Below, piece by piece: positions 18,196-25,338 of a stretch of 36,506 nt of DNA. Numbering within the stretch: the first letter of the stretch is position 1; each line of letters opens with the position of its first letter. Origin of the DNA: an uncultured Prevotella sp. (GTDB lineage: Bacteria > Bacteroidota > Bacteroidia > Bacteroidales > Bacteroidaceae); the NCBI GenBank assembly GCA_937907705.1, contig CALCVP010000041.1:1-36506 (forward strand), written 5' to 3'. The position numbers were made by a program, and so were the translations under genes. The notes under the pieces were generated by a model that was not told where the DNA came from, did not search any database, and worked only from the letters and a program-made list of their open reading frames with translations.

Positions 18196-18366
18196 TGATA
18201 AATTTGGCAGGTATTCTGGCTTTTCGCTACGCCAACGCCTTCCCGGAAGATGCGAAACCGCATGAGGTTTCATTCCAGTGGCAGTCATGTTGGTGCATAT
18301 AATGCGAATTACAGCTGCAGGAACAGCTCAAGTCTCTCACTTGATTCCCTTGCACAGCAGACATTT
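18196..18366 (-). promoter_or_regulatory. Cobalamin (AdoCbl) riboswitch
   Basis: Reading the minus strand, the aptamer landmarks appear in order: GGGAATCAAGTGAGAGACTTGAGC, then CCTGCAGCTGTAATTC (P4-P6 core), GCCACTGG, GGGAAGGCG and the B12 box AAGCCAGAATACCTGCC at 18222-18206. The short hairpin CTCC-CAGGATA-GGAG (18179-18165) just before the start codon at 18152 could hide a ribosome site, suggesting control of translation. By family knowledge, binding of cobalamin would switch off the operon. The leader from the predicted start point is about 260 nt. The limits given are by eye. Confidence 0.93.
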
Positions 18367-18420
18367 CCTTCATAAATATATAATTAAGGTATATGTCCAA
18401 AACTGTTTCCAAATCAGTTG

Positions 18421-18451
18421 CAAAAGTAATATATTTTTTCTTTTCTACAAA
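18421..18451 (-). promoter_or_regulatory. Bacteroidetes-type promoter of the cobalamin operon
   Basis: On the minus strand TTTG (18451-18448) and TACTTTTG (18428-18421) are separated by exactly 19 bp, matching TTTG-N19/20-TAnnTTTG. It lies about 55 nt upstream of the riboswitch aptamer, as expected. No comparable promoter is visible further down the operon. Confidence 0.8.
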
Positions 18452-18480
18452 ATTTAATAAGTTTAATTTAAGGTAATCTG

Positions 18481-19094
18481 TTGGCAGCATTTAATAAAGT
18501 CCATGCAATATGTAAAATATTCGCACCTGTTTCCATGTAGTGTGCAAGCAGAATATTTTACAATTAGAAATCACGAAATAGACAAAAACAAGACGGTTTT
18601 GCGGTATCAGTAGCCACTTCAAGCAGCTATTCACATACAAATCCATTGCTTTTAAGGGGCAGAAGCAGCGTTTTTAGCCCATAAAAGCAATGTTTTACTC
18701 TCTTAAGCCTGTGGTTTAAGAGGGCTAAAGCATAGGTTTACAAAAATAAAGCACCGCTTTACACATATCAGAAACTGCACATTGTTTACAAATATCACGT
18801 TAACAATCTGATTAACAATGAATTATTCTTACACACAAAAACTATGATTATTTCGTTCTAATCATAGCTTTACGCAAAGCAAAGGCAGTTTTAAGGCATT
18901 AAAAGTTTTATTTTTGTAAACAAACAAGAAAGTGTGCAATTCCATTTATTCAGTACTTCTCATATATTTTTAATTTGAAGTTCATGAGATTCTGTTTATC
19001 TTTCACACCCGCCGCTTATTGTCTCAACCAACTACATTCCGCACACCAATTGCTAAGATATATTAAAAAAATAGGATATCTTAAAAAGAATGAG
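18481..19094. repeat. Intergenic region with three imperfect hairpins
   Basis: No gene is visible. Three hairpins stand out. At 18644-18692 CATTGCTTTTA pairs perfectly with TAAAAGCAATG and continues into GGGC/GCCC. At 18700-18722 CTCTTAAgCC faces GGtTTAAGAG with a 3-nt loop. At 18842-18867 CTATGATTA faces TAATCATAG. Words such as AAAGCA, TTTTAAGG and TTGTTTACAAA recur. The pattern resembles dispersed palindromic repeats common between Prevotella genes, but a genome comparison is needed to call a repeat family. Confidence 0.45.
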
Positions 19095-19152
19095 TAATTT
19101 TGTAAGAATAATAAGAAGTAATAAAATATAACAAGTCAAAGGACTTGTTATA
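19095..19152 (+). promoter_or_regulatory. metA leader: -7 element and perfect 11-bp hairpin
   Basis: TAATTTTG at 19095-19102 fits the TAnnTTTG -7 element; no TTTG is seen at the -33 distance, so the promoter is weaker than others here. The leader then contains a perfect inverted repeat TATAACAAGTC (19127-19137) / GACTTGTTATA (19142-19152) with a 4-nt loop, 26 nt before the ATG. It is too small to be a known SAM riboswitch by itself and has no T-run on the plus strand. It may be an operator or a translational control hairpin. Confidence 0.5.
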
Positions 19153-19178
19153 AAAAACAATAAAGAAAACATTAAAAT

Positions 19179-20096
19179 ATGCCATTAAGAATTCCTGATA
19201 AATTGCCCGCTATTGATATATTGAAACACGAAAACATTTTCGTAATGGACAATTCGAGAGCGCATACACAAGACATTAGGCCTCTGAAAATAGTTATACT
19301 TAATCTCATGCCAATTAAAATTACTACAGAAACGGACTTGGTAAGGCTACTGTCCAATACACCGCTTCAATTAGATATAACCTTCATGAAATTGAAAAGT
19401 CACACGCCTAAGAATACGCCTATTGAACACATGAAGATGTTTTATAAAGACTTCGACCTCTTAAAAGACCAAAAATTCGATGGCATGATTATTACAGGAG
19501 CTCCCGTGGAGAATTATGCCTTTGAAGATGTAAACTATTGGCAAGAGATTACATCCATCTTTTCATGGGCAAAAAATCATGTTACCAGTACGCTTTATAT
19601 CTGTTGGGCAGCACAAGCAGGACTTTATTTTCATTATGGAGTGCCCAAATATGGGCTTAGCCAAAAGATGTTTGGCGTATTCAAGCAAAAGCCTCTTTAT
19701 CCATTATTACCTATTTTCCGTGGATTTGACGACTACTTCTACATGCCACACAGCAGGCACACAGAAATCAGATATGAAGATATTGCACAACATAAAGAAC
19801 TAACACTCATTTGCAAATCAGAAGAAAGCGGTGTAGGCATCGTAATGGCGCGAGGAGGCAGGGAATTCTTTATCACTGGCCACATGGAATACTCACCCTA
19901 TACACTGGATAAGGAGTATAAACGCGACAAAGACATCAGAGACGATGTAAGCATGCCCAAAAACTATTATCGGGATGACAATCCTGACAATGAGCCGGAA
20001 GTAAGGTGGCGTGCACATGCAAACTTATTCTTTAGCAATTGGATAAACTATTATGTTTATCAAGAAACCCCATTTGACATTACTAAAATCGGATAA
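19179..20096 (+). CDS. metA: Homoserine O-acyltransferase MetA, predicted acetyl-CoA specific
   Basis: This 305-residue enzyme acylates homoserine in the first committed step of methionine synthesis. The catalytic triad is visible at family positions: C142 in YICWAAQAGL, H235 and E237 in ITGHMEYSPYTL. Position 111, which by published work on the Bacillus cereus and E. coli enzymes selects acetyl-CoA (Glu) or succinyl-CoA (Gly), is Glu in TGAPVENYAF. I therefore predict O-acetylhomoserine as product despite annotation habits that call the family succinyltransferase. Length and start are standard. The U32 gene follows 23 nt later on the same strand. The neighbouring B12 operon fits loosely, since B12 serves MetH, but they are transcribed apart. 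Confidence 0.93.
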   Translation: MPLRIPDKLPAIDILKHENIFVMDNSRAHTQDIRPLKIVILNLMPIKITTETDLVRLLSNTPLQLDITFMKLKSHTPKNTPIEHMKMFYKDFDLLKDQKFDGMIITGAPVENYAFEDVNYWQEITSIFSWAKNHVTSTLYICWAAQAGLYFHYGVPKYGLSQKMFGVFKQKPLYPLLPIFRGFDDYFYMPHSRHTEIRYEDIAQHKELTLICKSEESGVGIVMARGGREFFITGHMEYSPYTLDKEYKRDKDIRDDVSMPKNYYRDDNPDNEPEVRWRAHANLFFSNWINYYVYQETPFDITKIG

Positions 20097-20119
20097 TAGA
20101 CCTTAGGTCCACACATTGA

Positions 20120-21997
20120 ATGACTAATATAAACTCAACGCCAAAGAGCCCAAGACCACTTGAACTGTTGGCTCCAGCAAAGAATTTGGAATGTGGTATT
20201 GCTGCCATTGATTATGGAGCTGATGCCGTATACATAGGTGCCAACAGATTTGGAGCAAGGGCTGCAGCAGGTAATTCTGTTGAAGATATATCGCAGCTAT
20301 GCAAATATGCTCATCAATATAGCGCAAAAGTATATGTTACTGTCAATACAATTTTATATGACAATGAAACAGAAGCTACACAGCAACTTATACAACAGCT
20401 CTATGAAGTGGGAGTAGATGCTATCTTAGTTCAAGATATGTCTGTATTAGAGATGACACTTCCCCCCATTGCATTACATGCCAGTACCCAAACTGACAAC
20501 CGCACAAGTGAGCGCGTAAAACAACTGTCGGCATTGGGATTTAGCAGAGTCGTGCTGGCCAGAGAACTGTCAGTAGAAGAAATTGCTGACATACACCACA
20601 AGCAACCTAACGTAGAACTGGAAGTATTTGTACACGGTGCACTCTGTGTAAGCTATTCTGGTATCTGTTATGCTTCGCAATACTGTTTTAACAGAAGTGC
20701 CAATAGAGGCGAATGTGCACAATTCTGTCGCATGAAGTTTGATTTGGTAGATGCTGACGGCAACTGCTTGGAACACCAACGCCATCTGCTGTCGCTCAAA
20801 GATTTGAATCAGTTAGATGCGTTGGACGAATTAGCTGAGGCTGGTGCTACTTCATTTAAAATAGAAGGAAGGCTAAAAGACATCAATTATGTAAAAAATG
20901 TAACCGCAGCTTATAGTGAACAACTGAACAAATTAGTAGACCAATATCCAGACCTTTACTGTCGTGCATCATTAGGCAGATGTACATATACATTCAAGCC
21001 TAACCTAAGTAAAACTTTCAACCGTGGCTTTACACACTATTTCCTGCATGGTAGGCAACCGGATATAGCCTCCTTTGACACGCCAAAGGCTATGGGTGAA
21101 TTTGTAGGAAACGTGAAAGAAATAAGAGGTAGCTCATTTAATGTAGCAGGCACGGCCTCATTTGCTAACGGAGACGGTCTTTGCTTTATCAATGACGAGC
21201 ACCAGTTAGAAGGCTTTAGAGTAAACAGAGTAGAAGGTAATAGGATTTTCCCTTTAAAGATGCCCATACATCTACGCCATGGCAAAGCACTCTACAGAAA
21301 TAATGATCAGAAATTAGAATGTATTTTATCCAAGAATGGAAGTAAGCGTAAAATAGATATTATACTTACACTTAAAGAGATAGAAGATGGCTTTGAACTA
21401 AAGCTTCAAATAAAACAAGGATTAGAGACTACTGCATTGCTGAAAACAGAAAAGCAAAAAGCCCTGAAACCACAGCAAGAGAATTTAATAAAGCAATTAT
21501 CAAAATTAGGAAATACGCCCTTTGCTTGCAGTAAAGTCATACTGACATGTAACAACCCTAAAGAGCAGTTCAATTTCTTCATACCATCCAGCTTATTGGC
21601 TAAACTGAGACGACAGGTAGTAGAAGAGATGTTGCAGCTATTAGAAAAAAGAAAAGAAGGTATACAAAGAATAGCGGCAGGAAATAGTATATCAATGGTA
21701 AATCCGCTCTATCCAATGCAATATCTATACAATGTTTCCAATAAGAAAGCAAAACATTTTTATGCCAATCATGGACTAAGCGGCATAGCAAATGCTTTTG
21801 AAATAAAACGGCCTCCGAAGCCACTCATTATGCAATGTAGATACTGCATCAGATATGCATTAGGCTACTGTGTAAAGCATGGAGGGATGACACCAAAATG
21901 GAAAGAACCTCTCTATTTACGCTTAGGAGATGGTAAACGATTTAATTTAAAATTTGATTGTAAGCACTGTCAAATGAATATATACGCTGATTTATAA
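20120..21997 (+). CDS. U32 peptidase family protein, likely tRNA/rRNA hydroxylation factor
   Basis: A 625-residue member of the U32 family. Residues about 12-290 carry the TIM-barrel-like core: LELLAPAKNLECGIAAIDYGADAVYIGA, HASTQTDNRT, RVVLAREL, EVFVHGALCVSYSGICYASQYC and RGECAQFCR. These cysteines resemble the Fe-S site of the family, and SFKIEGRLKDINYVKNV follows. The C-terminal part (about 380-560) is a middle domain like that in longer members, and the end has additional Cys pairs (CRYCIRYALGYCVKHGG, CKHCQ). Long members such as E. coli RlhA and the shorter TrhP act in 5-hydroxycytidine or 5-hydroxyuridine formation in rRNA and tRNA; the length here (about 620) fits the RlhA type. Older annotations as a collagenase are not supported. 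Confidence 0.85.
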   Translation: MTNINSTPKSPRPLELLAPAKNLECGIAAIDYGADAVYIGANRFGARAAAGNSVEDISQLCKYAHQYSAKVYVTVNTILYDNETEATQQLIQQLYEVGVDAILVQDMSVLEMTLPPIALHASTQTDNRTSERVKQLSALGFSRVVLARELSVEEIADIHHKQPNVELEVFVHGALCVSYSGICYASQYCFNRSANRGECAQFCRMKFDLVDADGNCLEHQRHLLSLKDLNQLDALDELAEAGATSFKIEGRLKDINYVKNVTAAYSEQLNKLVDQYPDLYCRASLGRCTYTFKPNLSKTFNRGFTHYFLHGRQPDIASFDTPKAMGEFVGNVKEIRGSSFNVAGTASFANGDGLCFINDEHQLEGFRVNRVEGNRIFPLKMPIHLRHGKALYRNNDQKLECILSKNGSKRKIDIILTLKEIEDGFELKLQIKQGLETTALLKTEKQKALKPQQENLIKQLSKLGNTPFACSKVILTCNNPKEQFNFFIPSSLLAKLRRQVVEEMLQLLEKRKEGIQRIAAGNSISMVNPLYPMQYLYNVSNKKAKHFYANHGLSGIANAFEIKRPPKPLIMQCRYCIRYALGYCVKHGGMTPKWKEPLYLRLGDGKRFNLKFDCKHCQMNIYADL

Positions 21998-22006
21998 AAA
22001 TAAGCG

Positions 22007-22036
22007 GGAGCTAAATATATGTATCTAGCTCCTTTA
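22007..22036 (+). terminator. Possible weak terminator after the U32 gene
   Basis: GGAGCTA (22007-22013) pairs with TAGCTCC (22026-22032) across a 12-nt loop and is followed by TTTAATAA. The stem is short and the T-run poor, so this is a tentative call. Confidence 0.4.
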
Positions 22037-22081
22037 ATAAGAATAGTTCTGCTGTCATAATAAAAACGATTATACATTATC

Positions 22082-23131
22082 ATGATGTCTCTTTATTTCC
22101 GCAACAAAAAGCATTGTACATTTCTACATGGAAAAAGAAAATGGCATTGTATGTTGTTATTTTTAATAGTAATGAATATTTTCATGCTGAGCAGTTGTTA
22201 TTATGACAAGGAACAAAAGCAGCATAGAAACACTTCTTCCTGCAAAACGCAAAAAGATTCACTGTCATTTGTCAATAAACACCACTATACGATTAACTAT
22301 AACTTTATTGTAAAAAGCAATTCTCTGTCATTGCTTGTTCAACAACCTGAAGAATTTATCAATAAATTACCTACTAATAACATCCATGTGAACAAACATG
22401 ACAGATTAGTAGTAGCAGACATACGTATTATACCGACTGACCCAAAAGACTCTGTTTGGATACAAGTAGCACGAGATCAGCACACATTCGGGTGGATACA
22501 TGAGTCTCAATTATTAGTTTCAGTAATGCCTGCTGACCCTATTTCGCAATTTATTGCTATCTTCTCAGATACTCATCTGCTCATATTCCTTATCATTATC
22601 AGCATTATATCTGTTACATACTTGATGCGAACTATTTATCGGAGAAACGCTAAAATTGTTCATTTCAATGATATAGCATCTTTCTACCCCACTCTTTTGG
22701 CATTATTAGTGGCCATTGCGGCCACCCTATATGCAAGCATACAAATGTTTGCGCCTAATATATGGCAGGAATTTTACTATCACCCTACGCTCAATCCTTT
22801 TAGTGTACCTATCATTTTATCTGTTTTTCTACTATCGATATGGGCTATGCTAATTATAGGATTAGCGGTAATAGACGTTATTAGACATCAGCTAACACCC
22901 AGTGATGGCATTCTTTATTTAGCAGGTTTGGCAGGTGTCTGTGCCATTAACTATATTGTCTTTAGTATCACCACCTTATATTATATAGGATACATTATAT
23001 TGATACTCTATATTTATTTTGCAATACATACCTATCTACGCCAATTGCACAGCAACTATATCTGTGGAAACTGCGGTGCATTAATGAAACATAAAGGGAA
23101 ATGTCCGGTATGTGGAACGATAAATCAATAG
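22082..23131 (+). CDS. Polytopic membrane protein with lipobox-like start and C-terminal zinc ribbon
   Basis: A 349-residue protein of unknown function. The N-terminus has a long basic lead (about 20 residues, Lys/His rich) before a hydrophobic segment ending in FMLSSC (C39), which could be a lipobox or the first transmembrane helix; an internal Met (M24) could be the real start and would give a normal lipoprotein signal. Residues about 60-150 form a small beta-rich, SH3-like domain (VNKHDRLVVADIRIIP, VWIQVARDQHTFGWIHESQLL). Four to five transmembrane helices follow between about 160 and 320. The C-terminus is a zinc ribbon, CGNCGALMKHKGKCPVCG. The SH3-like plus TM plus zinc-ribbon order recurs in Bacteroidetes without a known role. 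Its start lies 84 nt past the U32 gene and no promoter is clear. Confidence 0.75.
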   Translation: MMSLYFRNKKHCTFLHGKRKWHCMLLFLIVMNIFMLSSCYYDKEQKQHRNTSSCKTQKDSLSFVNKHHYTINYNFIVKSNSLSLLVQQPEEFINKLPTNNIHVNKHDRLVVADIRIIPTDPKDSVWIQVARDQHTFGWIHESQLLVSVMPADPISQFIAIFSDTHLLIFLIIISIISVTYLMRTIYRRNAKIVHFNDIASFYPTLLALLVAIAATLYASIQMFAPNIWQEFYYHPTLNPFSVPIILSVFLLSIWAMLIIGLAVIDVIRHQLTPSDGILYLAGLAGVCAINYIVFSITTLYYIGYIILILYIYFAIHTYLRQLHSNYICGNCGALMKHKGKCPVCGTINQ

Positions 23132-23239
23132 CTAATTCTATTTTAACTGAAGGCGATTTTTAGGATACACATTAACAATTCTGTATTACCCTCTATATGG
23201 CACTGCAAAGGTTGTAATTATCCTTGATAACCTGCAACT

Positions 23240-23429
23240 ATTGAGCATCCCTATAACGCTGAAACTTTTTGAGCATAATCGAGTAATAGAAAAACATTGT
23301 TGCTTTTCTCCTACTTCCGTTTTCCAACTTCTCACGCTACCGTACATGCAGTTCCACATACAGCCGTTATTTTGGATGCCATTCAAGATATGAACCTATG
23401 AATGTTGGATAGTCTGCGTCTCGTAACTT
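23240..23429 (-). other. 3' RNA end of a group II intron (relic)
   Basis: Downstream of the broken maturase frame the minus strand reads CGGCTGTATGTGGAACTGCATGTACGGT, then GCGTGAGAAG, GGAAAACGGAAGTAGGAG and a hairpin-forming AGAAAAGCAACAATGTTTTTC ending near CTCGATT. This order (paired GTATG/CATAC-type stem, GUGUGAGAG-like junction, terminal hairpin) is characteristic of the 3' end of bacterial group II introns. Exact domain V and VI limits need a structure model. Confidence 0.55.
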
Positions 23430-23672
23430 CTATGACGAAGCTGCTCTTTCCATTATTAGAGAACCACTGACCCTCCGATACCCTTTGACATACCCCCATC
23501 GCATAGCATCACACTCATTGATGCCACATCGGATAAGATTCCGTATCCTTGCCTTGGGAAGTTTCCAAACCTTCCATATACACATGCGGATGCGTCATCG
23601 CAGCCAACCATCAGTTTTCATGAGCAGACGTTTCATGTTGATTAAGTGATAAATACCTATGCCGAGCATACC
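23430..23672 (-). pseudogene. C-terminal remnant of a group II intron reverse transcriptase/maturase
   Basis: Translating 23672 to 23430 on the minus strand gives 81 codons that end in a natural stop and match the C-terminal maturase and DNA-binding part of group II intron proteins: Y-H-L-I-N-M-K-R-L-L-M-K-T-D-G-W-L-R, then RIRMCIWKVWKLPKARIRNL and SLIMERAASS. One in-frame TGA (23597-23595) replaces the second Arg codon of WLRRRIR (CGA to TGA by a single base). Everything upstream (polymerase domain, 5' intron RNA) is missing: the remnant runs straight into the terminator hairpin of the next gene. It is dead as a maturase. Confidence 0.7.
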
Positions 23673-23716
23673 AAAAACGAGTGTTGAGGAAGAAAATATT
23701 CTACCTCGACACTCGT
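23672..23716 (-). terminator. Strong terminator of the lipoprotein/membrane-protein pair
   Basis: On the minus strand ACGAGTGTCGAGG (23716-23704) pairs with CCTCAACACTCGT (23689-23677) with one wobble position, loop 14 nt, followed directly by TTTTTGG. It sits 37 nt past the stop of the 113-residue gene and ends that two-gene transcript. Confidence 0.75.
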
Positions 23717-23752
23717 GCATAATGTCAGAGATTACCTTTTTTGCAACATACT

Positions 23753-24094
23753 TTAATTGCAAACTCGCTTTATGTCACAATATTCTATGTACAAGAAGTA
23801 AACTAAGTCTATCAGTGCTGCCATGATTGTTGTTCCACTAACTATTGTTATACTTTCGGAATTTATAAACCCGATGACGCACATTATAATTACAAAAGCA
23901 TCAATAACTTTGTTTCCAAAAGGTTTATTCTTATAATATTTACATAGATATACAAAGAACGCAAATGAACAGAATAGTGTAATTAGTGACAATACAATTT
24001 TTCCATTTGAATATCCAATATAAGAGAGACTACATATAAATGCAGTAATAGATACCTTGTCTAAAATACTTAGAAATATCTTCAACGTATTCAT
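23753..24094 (-). CDS. Small four-helix membrane protein of unknown function
   Basis: A 113-residue protein made almost entirely of hydrophobic helices: about 10-28, 33-51, 62-78 and 84-102, with short basic loops (KYYKNKPFGNK) and a charged C-terminus (YCDIKRVCN). No family is recognised. It starts only 9 nt after the lipoprotein gene, on the same strand and before a shared terminator, so the pair forms an operon. A small membrane protein directly behind a secreted protein with a pore-like glycine-rich region is the layout expected of an immunity protein, but this is inference only. A lipid-anchored partner or accessory role is equally open. Confidence 0.7.
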   Translation of the reverse strand: MNTLKIFLSILDKVSITAFICSLSYIGYSNGKIVLSLITLFCSFAFFVYLCKYYKNKPFGNKVIDAFVIIMCVIGFINSESITIVSGTTIMAALIDLVYFLYIEYCDIKRVCN

Positions 24095-24103
24095 ATATTC
24101 GTG

Positions 24104-25075
24104 TTAGTAATTGGAATTCCAATAAAGAGCACTATTTATTGTAAGATCTGCTGTCAGTAACAATTCTTCTTTTTGATTTTTCGAAACATTTGAATTGTCA
24201 ATCAGAATACTCAAATCTTTTGAGTAATTCTCTATCTGACTATCACTAAGCGTTGAACATTTTTTATACAACTTTACGCTATAGTCACGATATAAATTGA
24301 CTTCTGCATCTTGTAAGTAACAGTTTGTTTTTAAATAATTACACTGCTCATTAATGAAATCATCATTTACAGGGTTCAATTGATATTTCTTCGATATAGA
24401 ACAAATAGATTTTATTTGGTTAATAATAGCTGACTTGATAACTGCATTATCTAAGGCTTCATCATACTTACCTATTGAATGTAGATACTCTACTATATCT
24501 TGATACATTAAATCATAGTCTACACTGCCATTAGATATATAATATTTGTCTTTATTTTTGCATAGTTCCGTCATCATACGATTGTGATAATATCCGATAG
24601 AATCTTCGTTTGAGACGACATACACCAATTGAGGTTCAAAGTTATCACTTGATACTACTCGTGTACAAGCTTTAGAACATAGGGCATTCGCTGCTCCTGA
24701 TGCTAAAAAAGTACAAACATAAGGCCCTACTCTTCCTCCGATGAAAGTTCCTAATACAGCAGTTGCAGGACCACCTAAAGATCCGGCAGCGCCACCAACC
24801 CACCTTCCGATACCTGCACCAGCAGCCCAACCAGCAGCATCAGCAAGCCCAACAACTCCACCAGTAAAGAAGGCACCTCTTGTCTGGACTGATGGATATT
24901 TTTCATTTAACATATCAATCGAGTCAATAAGAGCTTTTATTGCTATTTTTTCTTGAGGAATATATGGTTCTGTATATGTCTGAATGTCTTGATTATTAGA
25001 AGAACAGGATGAAATGAGGAACACACAACACAACAGAACAAGAGACATAGTTGTTTTTTTTAGAGTCATAATCAT
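24104..25075 (-). CDS. Lipoprotein with a long glycine/alanine-rich hydrophobic segment
   Basis: A 323-residue protein with a clear lipoprotein signal (MIMTLKKTTMSLVLLCCVFLISSC, C24), followed by SSNNQD, so no strong surface signal. Residues about 67-131 form an unusual Gly/Ala-rich, weakly hydrophobic stretch with many GxxxG-like steps (GGVVGLADAAGWAAGAGIGR, GTFIGGRVGPYV, LASGAANALC). Such a pattern resembles glycine-zipper membrane-inserting segments and the cores of bacteriocin-like peptides. The rest (140-323) is helical and polar (Lys/Asp/Asn/Tyr-rich), without a known domain. Cysteines at 121, 133 and 137 could form disulfides. The gene leads a two-gene operon divergent from a LuxR-type regulator and sits between two mobile-element relics. 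I do not recognise the family; an antagonistic or envelope-stress role is conjecture. Confidence 0.72.
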   Translation of the reverse strand: MIMTLKKTTMSLVLLCCVFLISSCSSNNQDIQTYTEPYIPQEKIAIKALIDSIDMLNEKYPSVQTRGAFFTGGVVGLADAAGWAAGAGIGRWVGGAAGSLGGPATAVLGTFIGGRVGPYVCTFLASGAANALCSKACTRVVSSDNFEPQLVYVVSNEDSIGYYHNRMMTELCKNKDKYYISNGSVDYDLMYQDIVEYLHSIGKYDEALDNAVIKSAIINQIKSICSISKKYQLNPVNDDFINEQCNYLKTNCYLQDAEVNLYRDYSVKLYKKCSTLSDSQIENYSKDLSILIDNSNVSKNQKEELLLTADLTINSALYWNSNY

Positions 25076-25263
25076 GGAATTTGCATAAAGTTAATAATCC
25101 TACTCATATAGCTTTTCGGCATCCGCTCCTTTATTCACACATGTGAGCTGTCTGCTCAGCACGAAACTCTGGCGCCTTTGAGATTTCATATTGTAAAATT
25201 ACAGTGTTTTGATATCTCTACCAAATATTAACTATCATCCAAAAGTATGATATTCAACTTTGA

Positions 25264-25316
25264 CTAAAAGAATCATTCTTTAGTATGATAAAATTCATTT
25301 ATTTTTAGTATCTTTG
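25264..25316 (+). promoter_or_regulatory. LuxR-gene promoter with dyad and repeated AGTATGATA
   Basis: TATCTTTG at 25309-25316 fits the TAnnTTTG -7 element of the plus-strand LuxR gene. Upstream lies the dyad CTAAAAGAATCATTCTTTAG (25264-25283; arms CTAAA-GAAT/ATTC-TTTAG with one extra A). The word AGTATGATA occurs twice, at 25244-25252 and 25282-25290, 38 nt apart. Both lie in the intergenic region shared with the divergent lipoprotein operon, so they are candidate operators for the regulator. Confidence 0.5.
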
Positions 25317-25338
25317 CCTACATTAACCTTTATAGCTC

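Noticed and set aside
18227..18490. Short minus-strand frames across the riboswitch
   Set aside because: They cover the structured aptamer, whose conserved bases explain the sequence fully.
20120..21997. U32 protein as a secreted collagenase
   Set aside because: No signal peptide; cysteine-rich core and length match RNA-modifying members.
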